Part shown: piece after piece, positions 7,735 through 13,733 of the stretch | How the letters are laid out: each line of letters starts with the position of its first letter | Position numbering within the stretch: the stretch's first letter is position 1 | From: Phycisphaerae bacterium | Lineage (GTDB): Bacteria; Planctomycetota; Phycisphaerae; UBA1845 | Length of the DNA stretch: 15,296 nt | Assembly: GCA_029260195.1 (NCBI GenBank) | Contig: JAJDDS010000493.1 | Coordinates: 1-15,296, forward strand | Direction of reading: 5' to 3' | Notes under the pieces: model-generated | Databases searched by the model: none | What the model was told of the DNA's origin: nothing | What the model saw: the letters and a program-made list of their open reading frames with translations, nothing else | Program-made: the position numbers and the translations under genes

Positions 7735-8004
7735 ATGGATGAACCAAAAGCGAAATTCCGCGCAGGACGGGTGTCGTGTGCGATTTGGGCCAACGACGCG
7801 ATGGTCAACGGCCGGCAGGTGGTGCTCTTGAAAGCATCGCTTGAACGACGTTATACGGATAGGACCGGAGCCTGGAAGAGCTCGAACAGTTTCTCGCGGA
7901 ACGAGATCCCTCAGGCGGTGTACTGCCTCATCAAAGCGTACGCCGCAATGATGGAACACAGCCTGGCGGAGGAGGGTGAAGATGCAAGTCAACGATTCGG
8001 GTGA
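7735..8004 (+). CDS. Small conserved-looking protein, possible nucleic-acid binder
   Basis: The 89-residue product begins MDEPKAKFRAGRVSCAIW and contains SLERRYTDRTGAWKSSNSF, then NEIPQAVYCLIKAYAAMM. From memory, this pattern resembles a widespread small family of mobile-element proteins: basic strands with Ile-Trp, Leu-Glu-Arg and Trp-Lys-x-Ser, ending in a helix with a conserved Pro and an LxKAY motif. The short beta-rich core plus one helix would suit a PC4-like single-strand DNA binder; that function is inference. ATG 7735 is preferred over GTG 7726 because AAGGTG lies six bases before it. Its last 23 bases overlap the next gene, so the two are probably translated together. Confidence 0.65.
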   Translation: MDEPKAKFRAGRVSCAIWANDAMVNGRQVVLLKASLERRYTDRTGAWKSSNSFSRNEIPQAVYCLIKAYAAMMEHSLAEEGEDASQRFG

Positions 8005-8404
8005 TCTTGTCTCCGGACGCTCAGATCCGTATTACTCGCTGATCCGTAGGCAGACGACGAGCGGCCATGCACGTGATCGTGACGTTTCGGACCAGCGGCA
8101 TCGGTCAGTCGGGAGAAGCTGCCGTCAGGAGATCGAAGATGTGATCAACGGCATCAAATGGACCGAACAGGACCGGTGGATCCTGCGGTCGTGGCGCCGG
8201 GCCGTTCTGGACGTCAAACTGCGGCACCTGTTTGTGGACCACAGCCAACAGGATCGTCCGCGCGGGTGGTGCCGGATGAATCCTCGTGATCGAGAGGAGA
8301 TTGCCGGGCTTATGGTCCAGCTGATCCGGTCGAATCGCGAAGTTCAGAGGGCACTGTTGGACTGGGCGTGTCGAGCCCCACATCGGTCAGGGTGGAATCA
8401 GTGA
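7982..8404 (+). CDS. Unrecognised basic protein, coupled to the upstream gene
   Basis: The 140-residue product is not recognised. It is rich in Arg, Asp and Trp. Residues 1-45 look disordered, and residues 46-135 are probably helical, with the stretches EDVINGIKWTEQDRWIL and REEIAGLMVQLIRSNREVQR. There is no signal peptide or membrane segment. The ATG at 7982 is preferred over the GTG at 7976 because GGAGG lies six bases upstream of it. The start is inside the previous gene (23-base overlap), suggesting coupled translation and a shared role. After the stop, the same frame stays open for nearly 60 codons, but a different frame there has the better gene candidate (8457). Confidence 0.6.
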   Translation: MQVNDSGDLVSGRSDPYYSLIRRQTTSGHARDRDVSDQRHRSVGRSCRQEIEDVINGIKWTEQDRWILRSWRRAVLDVKLRHLFVDHSQQDRPRGWCRMNPRDREEIAGLMVQLIRSNREVQRALLDWACRAPHRSGWNQ

Positions 8405-8456
8405 GCACCGTTTACCACTCCGGAACAATCCGTGCGGGAAGAGGAGGTGTGGCGAG

Positions 8457-8588
8457 TTGCCGAGCGGCATAGTTGGCGCGAGGAAAGGCGAGCGCGACGT
8501 GCAAACGGAGTTGGCGGATTGGGTGGAAGTGTCGCCGCGGCGTTGGGTGCGAAGGATGCGGTCGTGGTGCTCTGACAAGGTCCGGTAG
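8457..8588 (+). CDS. Candidate 43-residue basic protein with TTG start
   Basis: A TTG at 8457 follows GGAGG (8443-8447) by nine bases and opens 43 codons to TAG at 8586. The product begins PSGIVGARKGERDVQTELAD after the initiator and continues with WVEVSPRRWVRRMRSW, a basic amphipathic stretch. The other frames over the same bases are glycine/alanine-rich or cysteine/arginine-rich and less protein-like. Upstream, TTTACCACTCC (8411-8421) is repeated exactly before the 9897 gene, where it pairs with the ribosome site. The gene lies 52 bases after the 7982 gene on the same strand. The short length and unusual start keep the confidence moderate. Confidence 0.4.
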   Translation: MPSGIVGARKGERDVQTELADWVEVSPRRWVRRMRSWCSDKVR

Positions 8589-8610
8589 CACTGTGGGTGG
8601 GGTAGCTTTG

Positions 8611-8662
8611 TCGCAGCAGAGCTGCGAAGGAGATTGGGACACCGTTTGGCCGGGTCCCAATC
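8611..8662. repeat. Two tandem stem-loops in the leader before the 8855 gene
   Basis: The first stem pairs TCGCAGC (8611-8617) with GCTGCGA (8621-8627) around a three-base loop. The second pairs GATTGGGAC (8632-8640) with GTCCCAATC (8654-8662) around 13 bases. Neither is followed by a T-run. They lie between the 43-residue candidate gene and the nested structure at 8691-8762, so they may be part of one structured leader RNA or may end the upstream transcript. Confidence 0.45.
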
Positions 8663-8690
8663 AGGAATTCCCACCGCACAATCTCGCCAT

Positions 8691-8762
8691 TTTAAGGCGT
8701 TCGGCAAGATTCTTGCGGCCAAGGCTTTGGCCGTTATCCATAGGCTTGCCGAAAGCCATAAA
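8691..8762. repeat. Nested inverted repeat, possible structured RNA
   Basis: The 18-base arms at 8691-8708 and 8745-8762 pair at 16 of 18 positions (mismatches 8695/8758 and 8699/8754), with a perfect 9-bp core TTCGGCAAG/CTTGCCGAA. Inside lies a second perfect stem, CGGCCAA (8716-8722) with TTGGCCG (8727-8733), closed by the tetraloop GGCT. The region has no gene. It precedes the ribosome-site hairpin of the 8855 gene by 46 bases, so a long structured 5' leader is likely; a cruciform or protein-binding site is the alternative. Confidence 0.55.
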
Positions 8763-8808
8763 AGGCGAGCTCGTTGCAGGCGGGATTTCACCAGACACCA
8801 CGCTCTCC

Positions 8809-8846
8809 CCTCCGTCTTTCGAATAAAGTCTGTCGAAAGACGGAGG
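8809..8846 (+). promoter_or_regulatory. 14-bp hairpin that buries the ribosome binding site of the 8855 gene
   Basis: CCTCCGTCTTTCGA (8809-8822) and TCGAAAGACGGAGG (8833-8846) are perfect complements around a 10-base loop. The right arm ends in GGAGG, the Shine-Dalgarno sequence, eight bases before the ATG at 8855. A stem this long should block ribosome access unless opened. This suggests control by a binding protein, by a ribosome moving through the leader, or by a competing structure. A DNA operator is the alternative. Confidence 0.75.
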
Positions 8847-8854
8847 TGGTTCAG

Positions 8855-9427
8855 ATGAAACAAGAAACAGATTTCATACCGTGCGGGGATGGTGTGGAAC
8901 CGGAGTCGGTGCTGCTGAGGCGCGAGAAGGTCAATAGGTACGGCAGTGTGCCCGGACTTGACGACGAGGAGTTGGCTGACCCGGACGAGCTGGAGCGGCA
9001 GCTCACACTTCAGGAGTGGGGACCGGTGCTTGCGTTGCCGGCGGGTCGTACTGGTGGATTCCGGCCGGAGTTCGATGAGGATGGCGTTCGATGCGACGCG
9101 TTTGCCACGGTTGATTTCGACCGTTACTCGCGCGGCTTCGATAAGACCCAGTACAAGACGGACAAGCTTCGTGAAGAACGTAACAACGTCCTGATCATGC
9201 TGGGCATGGTTGAGGCACGCGTGCCGGGTGTGGCCTGGGCACACGTACTGAAGCTCCTTCGGATGGGTGTCATCGAGTTGGATCATATCGTCGATGGGGA
9301 CATTCTCATGATTGCGAGGCTATCACGGAGAGCCGAGCGACTCCAGGAGGAGATTGCAGGGTTGGACGCTGCCCGGGAAGCGCGTGAGCGCCGAGCGGTT
9401 GAGGCGATGCTCGCACGGTGGTCATAG
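8855..9427 (+). CDS. Unrecognised 190-residue acidic protein with C-terminal coiled coil
   Basis: The product is not recognised. Residues 1-60 are acidic, with DDEELADPDELERQL. A short globular part follows (about 60-150), containing FDRYSRGFDKTQYKTDKL and a hydrophobic helix around VPGVAWAHVLKLLRMG. Residues 150-187 are a predicted coiled coil (SRRAERLQEEIAGLDAAREA). There is no signal peptide or membrane segment. The ATG at 8855 is chosen because GGAGG ends eight bases before it; a longer in-frame extension to 8774 would run through the hairpin. Translation is probably gated by the 14-bp stem at 8809-8846. A hairpin without a T-run follows the stop. Confidence 0.7.
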   Translation: MKQETDFIPCGDGVEPESVLLRREKVNRYGSVPGLDDEELADPDELERQLTLQEWGPVLALPAGRTGGFRPEFDEDGVRCDAFATVDFDRYSRGFDKTQYKTDKLREERNNVLIMLGMVEARVPGVAWAHVLKLLRMGVIELDHIVDGDILMIARLSRRAERLQEEIAGLDAAREARERRAVEAMLARWS

Positions 9428-9437
9428 GCGGGTCGCA

Positions 9438-9456
9438 GTTGGCGAAACCCGCCAAC
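9438..9456 (+). terminator. 7-bp hairpin after the 8855 gene
   Basis: GTTGGCG (9438-9444) and CGCCAAC (9450-9456) pair perfectly around AAACC, 10 bases after the stop codon. An overlapping alternative stem pairs GGCGGGT (9427-9433) with ACCCGCC. There is no T-run, so intrinsic termination is doubtful, but the position between convergent genes fits a transcript end. Confidence 0.4.
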
Positions 9457-9520
9457 CAGCGTCGCGTAATCGTGCGGCGGCCCGGACGGTTTAGTGTGGC
9501 GTATCGAAGGACGTCCGAGC

Positions 9521-9537
9521 CTGAGCCCGAGGCTCAG
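9521..9537 (-). terminator. 7-bp hairpin overlapping the stop of the 67-residue gene
   Basis: CTGAGCC (9521-9527) and GGCTCAG (9531-9537) pair perfectly around CGA. The stop codon of the minus-strand gene (9536-9534) lies inside the stem. It may mark the 3' end of that transcript, but no T-run follows on the minus strand. Confidence 0.35.
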
Positions 9538-9737
9538 AGATTCACCAGATTGCCACCTGGCCGATCCGCCAGCGCCTCGCGGCAGCTGGCGGCCAACCAC
9601 TTCTTGAACTCCAACGCAGCCAGGATCTGCTCTCGCTCTTCTGATGCGGCGCGGGCAAACTCACCGGCCAGGCGCTCGGCCTGGCGTGCAGCTCGGACCG
9701 CGATCAGATAGAGCATTCGCTCCTTATCCGTTTGCAT
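9534..9737 (-). CDS. Small helical protein of 67 residues with hairpin-covered ribosome site
   Basis: The product is a short, almost wholly helical, charged protein. It begins MQTDKERMLYLIAVRAAR and continues with a predicted coiled coil containing GEFARAASEEREQILAALEF. It is not recognised. It has no membrane segment. The ATG at 9737 follows GGAGG by seven bases. That GGAGG lies in the arm of a perfect 9-bp inverted repeat (9741-9765), the same arrangement as before the 8855 and 9897 genes, which supports a real gene. It is the only minus-strand gene in the run 7735-12616 and is divergent from the ATPase operon, so a regulatory role is possible but unproven. Confidence 0.6.
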   Translation of the reverse strand: MQTDKERMLYLIAVRAARQAERLAGEFARAASEEREQILAALEFKKWLAASCREALADRPGGNLVNL

Positions 9738-9740
9738 GTT

Positions 9741-9765
9741 GTCACCTCCGGTGTCAGGAGGTGAC
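9741..9765 (-). promoter_or_regulatory. 9-bp hairpin that buries the ribosome binding site of the 67-residue gene
   Basis: On the minus strand GTCACCTCC (9765-9757) pairs perfectly with GGAGGTGAC (9749-9741) around seven bases. The second arm contains the Shine-Dalgarno GGAGG seven bases before the ATG at 9737. It is symmetrical, so a DNA operator between the divergent genes is also possible. Confidence 0.65.
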
Positions 9766-9818
9766 GCTGTCTATTTCAGCCTTTCGGTGCCTTCGTGCCA
9801 GGTGTCGCCATTCACCAC

Positions 9819-9848
9819 TTGGCGGTCGTGAAAATCGAAAAGCTTAAA
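9819..9848 (+). promoter_or_regulatory. Weak promoter candidate for the ATPase operon
   Basis: TTGGCG (9819-9824) is an acceptable -35 box, and CTTAAA (9843-9848), 18 bases further on, is a poor -10 box inside a short A-rich stretch. It is the best candidate I see in the 159 bases between the divergent genes. It would place the transcript start just upstream of the ribosome-site hairpin at 9864-9893. Confidence 0.25.
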
Positions 9849-9863
9849 AACTCGGGCGCATTT

Positions 9864-9893
9864 ACCACTCCCAAGTGAACCCTTGGAGGTGGT
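9864..9893 (+). promoter_or_regulatory. 12-base imperfect hairpin over the ribosome binding site of the ATPase operon
   Basis: ACCACTCCCAAG (9864-9875) faces CTTGGAGGTGGT (9882-9893) around TGAACC. Ten pairs are Watson-Crick, one is G-T and one is a mismatch. The right arm holds GGAGG, seven bases before the ATG at 9897. The left arm contains TTTACCACTCC, also found at 8411-8421. Confidence 0.6.
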
Positions 9894-9896
9894 CAC

Positions 9897-10505
9897 ATGT
9901 ACCCGATTAGCTCATCTTTCGTTCCGCCCACAGACGCGGGATATGTACCGTACTTCTACCAGGCGGGGCTTCATCAAGTGTACCCCCTGCACCCAACGAG
10001 CGGACCGCGCGACGATGTCAACGCAACCCGTCCGACCTACACCATCTCGACAGTCGATCGACCGTTGCGGGGTGTCGATCAGCCTCAAACCGTCGAGCAG
10101 GTGATCGCAAACGGCTACTTCTCCGTCCCCGGGGGTGATGCCGTGACAGCGGCCATCTCGGACAAGCAGCACACGTCGCGCCTCGGCCTGAACGACATCA
10201 TCAGTCAGGTCCGCCGGCGTTACGAGATCCATCAGGAGAACCTGCACCGAATTGAACTCAGCAAGTGCGCTGCCATGAACGCCATCTACGAGCACGAGGC
10301 CTACCAGGGACCGCCCAACTCGAAGCAGACGTACGCCAAGCACAAGGCGATCCAGGACCTGTACGAAGAGGACCGGGTCGAACGCACCACTTTGTGGAAG
10401 GACGTTTCACGACTCAAGATGCAGATTGCCGAGTCCGCGCAGCTGTACCTCAGCGCGCACCGTAAGAGCGCTATTCTGGCGGAAGAACCGGGTGATTCAC
10501 CATGA
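9897..10505 (+). CDS. Helical partner protein encoded with the ATPase
   Basis: The 202-residue product has a proline- and tyrosine-rich N-terminal third (VPYFYQAGLHQVYPLHP) that is probably flexible. A long helical part follows (about residues 95-195), with GLNDIISQVRRRYEIHQENL, YEHEAYQGPP and LYEEDRVERTTLWKDVSRL. It has no membrane segment or catalytic motif. It starts seven bases after GGAGG and overlaps the ATPase gene by four bases (ATGA), so the two proteins are almost certainly made together. By position it could be an adaptor, loader or hexamer-stabilising subunit for the ATPase; that is inference. I do not recognise a named family. Confidence 0.7.
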   Translation: MYPISSSFVPPTDAGYVPYFYQAGLHQVYPLHPTSGPRDDVNATRPTYTISTVDRPLRGVDQPQTVEQVIANGYFSVPGGDAVTAAISDKQHTSRLGLNDIISQVRRRYEIHQENLHRIELSKCAAMNAIYEHEAYQGPPNSKQTYAKHKAIQDLYEEDRVERTTLWKDVSRLKMQIAESAQLYLSAHRKSAILAEEPGDSP

Positions 10506-12616
10506 TGACGCGCGTTCAAGAACTATGCCGGAAGCTCAGACCCGTGCTCGGCAAGAAGATCGACTCCCTGTGGCGCGTGTACCTCACGGAGACCGATACG
10601 GCCGGCAAGGCGGACATTGAACAGACCCTTGAACTGCTGGCGGCCAAGCATCTGGGAACCGACTTTGAACCGGACCGGTCGCCGTTCCCGCCGCCCCTTG
10701 AGCAGTTTGCCGAATCCGGCGACGTCGACATTGGACAGATCTCATATGGCCAGCGGGAGCTCTATCCGTTCCACCTGAAGAGCCCTCGCCTGACAGAGCA
10801 CATTCTGATTGCCGGTAGAAGCGGGTCCGGCAAAACCAACCTCACGTTCGTGCTCATGCAGGGCATCATGGCCCGCGGCATCAAGGTTCTCGCATTGGAC
10901 TGGAAGCGTGGCTATCGGGACCTGCTTCAGATTCAACCGAACCTGCGTATCTACACGATCGGACGGAGTATCTCGCCGTTTCGGTTCAACCCACTGATTC
11001 CGCCGAAGGGCTGCGAGCCCGGGACCTGGATCAAGCTGGTCGTTGATGTCATCGCTTCCGCCTATCTCGGGGGTGAAGGTGTCATCAGCCTGCTTGTCTC
11101 GGGGATGCATCATCTGTACGGCGAAGCCGGCGTCTTCGACGGTTGCCCCAGGCGCTGGCCGACGATCATCGACCTGCTGGCATGGCTGCGGACGGTCAAG
11201 CTGAAGGGACGAGCCGCCATGTGGCAGGCCTCGGCCGAACGAATCCTCGTCGCCATGACCTACGGCGAATTCGGCGCCGTCGTGAACACCCAGGACAACG
11301 CCCACGTCGAGAAACTGCTGAACCACAACGTAGTACTGGAGATGGATGGCCTGTCGAGCTCATCCGACCGGGCCATGTTCTCCGAGGCGTTGACGTTGTA
11401 CCTGTACCGACACCGCCTGGCACGGGGGCCGCGAGCGCAACTGACCAACCTGATCATCCTCGAAGAGGCCCATCACATCCTCGCGCGCAAAGCTACCGAG
11501 ACGAAGGAGTCGGTTCTAGAGACGTCCATTCGAATGATCCGCCAGTATGGCATCGGCTACGTGTTCGTGGACCAATCGGCGTCACTCATCAGCAAGGTGG
11601 CGTTTGCCAACTCGTACGCGACCCTGGCCCTGAGTCAGAAGCTCCGGGCTGACATCCAGACCATGGCGGGAGCCATGAACCTCACGGAGGAACAACGCGA
11701 CGCGCTCAGCACGTTGCCCATCGGCGCCGTGGTGGTGCGTCTTGCGGATGAGCATCCGGAGGCCTTCCTCGTCAAAGTGCCCCGTTGCCCGATCCGAGAG
11801 GGAACCGTGTCTGATCGGGCCGTAGGGGAGCGAATGGCTGGTCATTACGCCGAGTCCGCGGCGCATAGCGCGCCCCAACCAGATCCGGCGGCGATAACGG
11901 CGATTCCGGCCCCGGATAAGAATAACAAAAACAACCGAGAATCCCTGAAACCCCACCCACCATCCCCCAGAGAATCATGCGAAGCAACCAGTTCATCGAT
12001 GCATGGACATGATTCAAAACCTCCACCGGAACCGTTATCGCGAGAGACGATACGGTTCATAGCGGACATTGCCGCTCGGCCACTGTCGACCACCGTGTCT
12101 CGTTACCAACGACTCAACCTGTCCCGCCGGCGTGGCAACGCCATGCGACGTGATATGCTCGCTGCGCGAATCATCGACGCCGTGCCCATCGCCACACGGT
12201 CGGGCCAGGTCGTGCTTTATCAGCTCACTGATAGCGGACGTGTCGTCGCGTCATCCAACGGCATCGAGCCGGGTCCTCAGCCGCGCGCCAGCCTGGAGCA
12301 CAAGTTCTGGGCTCATGGGGTGGCGCGCGGCTTTGAACAGAGAGGCTATGATGTCGCGCTCGAGCAGCCTGTACCCGGCGATGGATTCGTGGACATTGTC
12401 GCCACGCGCCCTGGCGAGCGCGTGGCCATCGAGATCGAGACGGGCAAGTCGGACATCAAGATGAACCTCCGCAATGCGCTCGCGGCGGGGTTCGATCGGA
12501 TCATACTGATGGCTACGTCACCCTCAGCGGTAGCCGCATGTCAGCGCGCCATCGACGTCGCTGGCGATGACGTACCTGGAGGCGTCGAGCTGATGACGTG
12601 GCTGGATGTGTCGTGA
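10502..12616 (+). CDS. HerA/VirB4/TraD-like ATPase fused to a winged helix and nuclease-like domain
   Basis: The 704-residue protein has Walker A GRSGSGKT (105-112) and Walker B LIILEEAHH (Glu321-Glu322, His324), followed by IRQYGIGYVFVDQS. This is the HerA/FtsK-superfamily pattern of DNA-translocating ATPases such as VirB4, TraD and DUF87 proteins. About residues 445-512 are a Pro/Ser/Asn-rich linker. Residues 515-585 form a winged helix (YQRLNLSRRRGNAMRRDML). Residues 595-700 contain LEHKFW, then VDIVA (Asp631) and EIETGK (Glu644, Glu646, Lys649), a PD-(D/E)XK-like layout with ExE in place of ExK. No membrane helix is seen, unlike VirD4. It overlaps the upstream gene by four bases. A cytoplasmic DNA pump, for conjugation, packaging or DNA processing, is likely; which of these is not determined. 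Confidence 0.85.
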   Translation: MMTRVQELCRKLRPVLGKKIDSLWRVYLTETDTAGKADIEQTLELLAAKHLGTDFEPDRSPFPPPLEQFAESGDVDIGQISYGQRELYPFHLKSPRLTEHILIAGRSGSGKTNLTFVLMQGIMARGIKVLALDWKRGYRDLLQIQPNLRIYTIGRSISPFRFNPLIPPKGCEPGTWIKLVVDVIASAYLGGEGVISLLVSGMHHLYGEAGVFDGCPRRWPTIIDLLAWLRTVKLKGRAAMWQASAERILVAMTYGEFGAVVNTQDNAHVEKLLNHNVVLEMDGLSSSSDRAMFSEALTLYLYRHRLARGPRAQLTNLIILEEAHHILARKATETKESVLETSIRMIRQYGIGYVFVDQSASLISKVAFANSYATLALSQKLRADIQTMAGAMNLTEEQRDALSTLPIGAVVVRLADEHPEAFLVKVPRCPIREGTVSDRAVGERMAGHYAESAAHSAPQPDPAAITAIPAPDKNNKNNRESLKPHPPSPRESCEATSSSMHGHDSKPPPEPLSRETIRFIADIAARPLSTTVSRYQRLNLSRRRGNAMRRDMLAARIIDAVPIATRSGQVVLYQLTDSGRVVASSNGIEPGPQPRASLEHKFWAHGVARGFEQRGYDVALEQPVPGDGFVDIVATRPGERVAIEIETGKSDIKMNLRNALAAGFDRIILMATSPSAVAACQRAIDVAGDDVPGGVELMTWLDVS

Positions 12617-12801
12617 GGGTTTGACTAGCGCTAGTTGGCGCAGGCGAATACCCAGTCGTGGTTGCGTCTACCAGTAGAGTCCTCCACGCGATTCGAGGCG
12701 GTCCACCGTCTGCGCGCCCGAGCACCATGCTGCGCGAGCTCGCAAGATACGACGCCCGCATGCGATCTTAATAGCCGTTGACAAGAAGGCCGCTGGGCAA
12801 A
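12617..12801. other. Intergenic region between convergent operons, with palindromes
   Basis: Both flanking genes end here. A 12-bp perfect palindrome ACTAGCGCTAGT lies at 12624-12635, seven bases after the ATPase stop, and a 10-bp palindrome GCGAGCTCGC lies at 12734-12743. AAGAT (12745-12749) and ATCTT further downstream can pair around a loop. No T-run terminator is seen in either direction. The first palindrome is the best candidate for a bidirectional transcript end or a protein site. No gene is seen. Confidence 0.4.
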
Positions 12802-13398
12802 TCAGAGGGTCCTCTGCAGGATCTCAAATATCAGATGCGTCATATATGCATCCTCGCCGGCGTCGTGCAGCCGCGCTGTGCTCGCCTTGATGCCAAGTTC
12901 AGCGACACATGTTGGAATGGAGTACCTGAGGCCGCGAGCGCGCACCGAAAGAACCCGGTCGGCGTAAGCCTTGCTGGATTCCCCCGGGCCTCTCGGCATC
13001 CCCAGTTTGCGGCCCTTGAAGATGGCTGCCGTATCGATGAAGTGTTCGCTGTCCGGCGCCGGGATGCCCAATCGGCAGCTCTCGGCCAGAAGGAAGGGAA
13101 CGTCGAACCGGTGTATGTTGTGGCCGACGCATGCGGGCGCATCCTCCATGGCGTGGAGAACCCGAGCCAGGCTTTCTCGCGGCGGGATACCACGCGCTTT
13201 GATGTGCTCCGTCGTTATGCCGTGGACTCTCGTTGCCTCTTGGGGAACCTGGATGTTCTGATTCACAAGCCAACCGTTCTGCTCGACCACTCTGCCGTTC
13301 GAGATCGCGCACAAGCCAACCTGGATGATTCGGTCAGTGTCAGGCTCGAGTCCGGTGGTCTCGAAGTCGAAGACCAGGTAGGAGTGGGGACGTGTCAT
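12802..13398 (-). CDS. DnaQ-like 3'-5' exonuclease (DEDDh family)
   Basis: The 198-residue protein carries the three exonuclease motifs: FDFETTG (Asp11, Glu13), GHNIHRFD (Asp99) and HDAGEDA (His178, Asp183), which supply all DEDDh catalytic residues. The length equals a bare exonuclease domain, as in stand-alone proofreading-type nucleases that trim single-stranded DNA or RNA 3' ends. The start is an ATG preceded by GGTGAG. It is the last gene of the minus-strand operon, 14 bases after the membrane-protein gene. The context suggests a job in DNA processing for the element rather than as the polymerase III epsilon subunit; that is inference. It is not given the symbol dnaQ because the housekeeping gene is normally elsewhere. 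Confidence 0.88.
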   Translation of the reverse strand: MTRPHSYLVFDFETTGLEPDTDRIIQVGLCAISNGRVVEQNGWLVNQNIQVPQEATRVHGITTEHIKARGIPPRESLARVLHAMEDAPACVGHNIHRFDVPFLLAESCRLGIPAPDSEHFIDTAAIFKGRKLGMPRGPGESSKAYADRVLSVRARGLRYSIPTCVAELGIKASTARLHDAGEDAYMTHLIFEILQRTL

Positions 13399-13412
13399 GC
13401 AATCTCACCAGG

Positions 13413-13733
13413 TCATCGCGGGGTCGGGTTGGTGCTGTCAACCAAGCTACGGGCGCTTGCGGCGCCGACTGCATCATATGTCGCGTTTCGTCTCGCGTGA
13501 ATCCGCACGTTCGTGACGTTCATCGAATCAAGGAGTTTCTGAGCGCAGATCGGATCCTCGAGAACCAGCCGAGTTGGTATCGCCGAACAGGGTAAAGCAC
13601 GAGGTGGCGCACGTTTCAACTCGGCCGTCAGCTTCAGCATCGTCACCGTATTGGTGGCAACGCCAATCAGAGTCACTATGGCCAGGGCCAGCGTCAGAAC
13701 AGGAAGAAAGTGGTGTGTACGGCCTTCGTTCAC
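13413..13733 (-). CDS. Small single-pass membrane protein
   Basis: The 106-residue product has one hydrophobic helix at about residues 8-31 (FLPVLTLALAIVTLIGVATN) after a short charged N-terminus, then a hydrophilic tail with two cysteines. This fits an inner-membrane anchor with its tail in the periplasm, or a small subunit of an envelope complex. The start is GTG, overlapping the stop of the upstream gene as GTGA; GGGGGTG lies seven bases upstream. The overlap supports both genes being real. The family is not recognised. Confidence 0.6.
   Translation of the reverse strand: MNEGRTHHFLPVLTLALAIVTLIGVATNTVTMLKLTAELKRAPPRALPCSAIPTRLVLEDPICAQKLLDSMNVTNVRIHARRNATYDAVGAASARSLVDSTNPTPR

Noticed and set aside
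7565..8742. DnaA-box-like sequences TCATCCACA (7565) and TTATCCATA (8734)
   Set aside because: Each has one mismatch, they are far apart and single, and the second lies inside the nested hairpin. They are not enough to call DnaA sites.
8387..9286. Minus-strand open frame of 299 codons opposite the 8855 gene
   Set aside because: It overlaps the plus-strand gene, which has a clear ribosome site, and its His/Leu/Arg-rich translation shows no domain.
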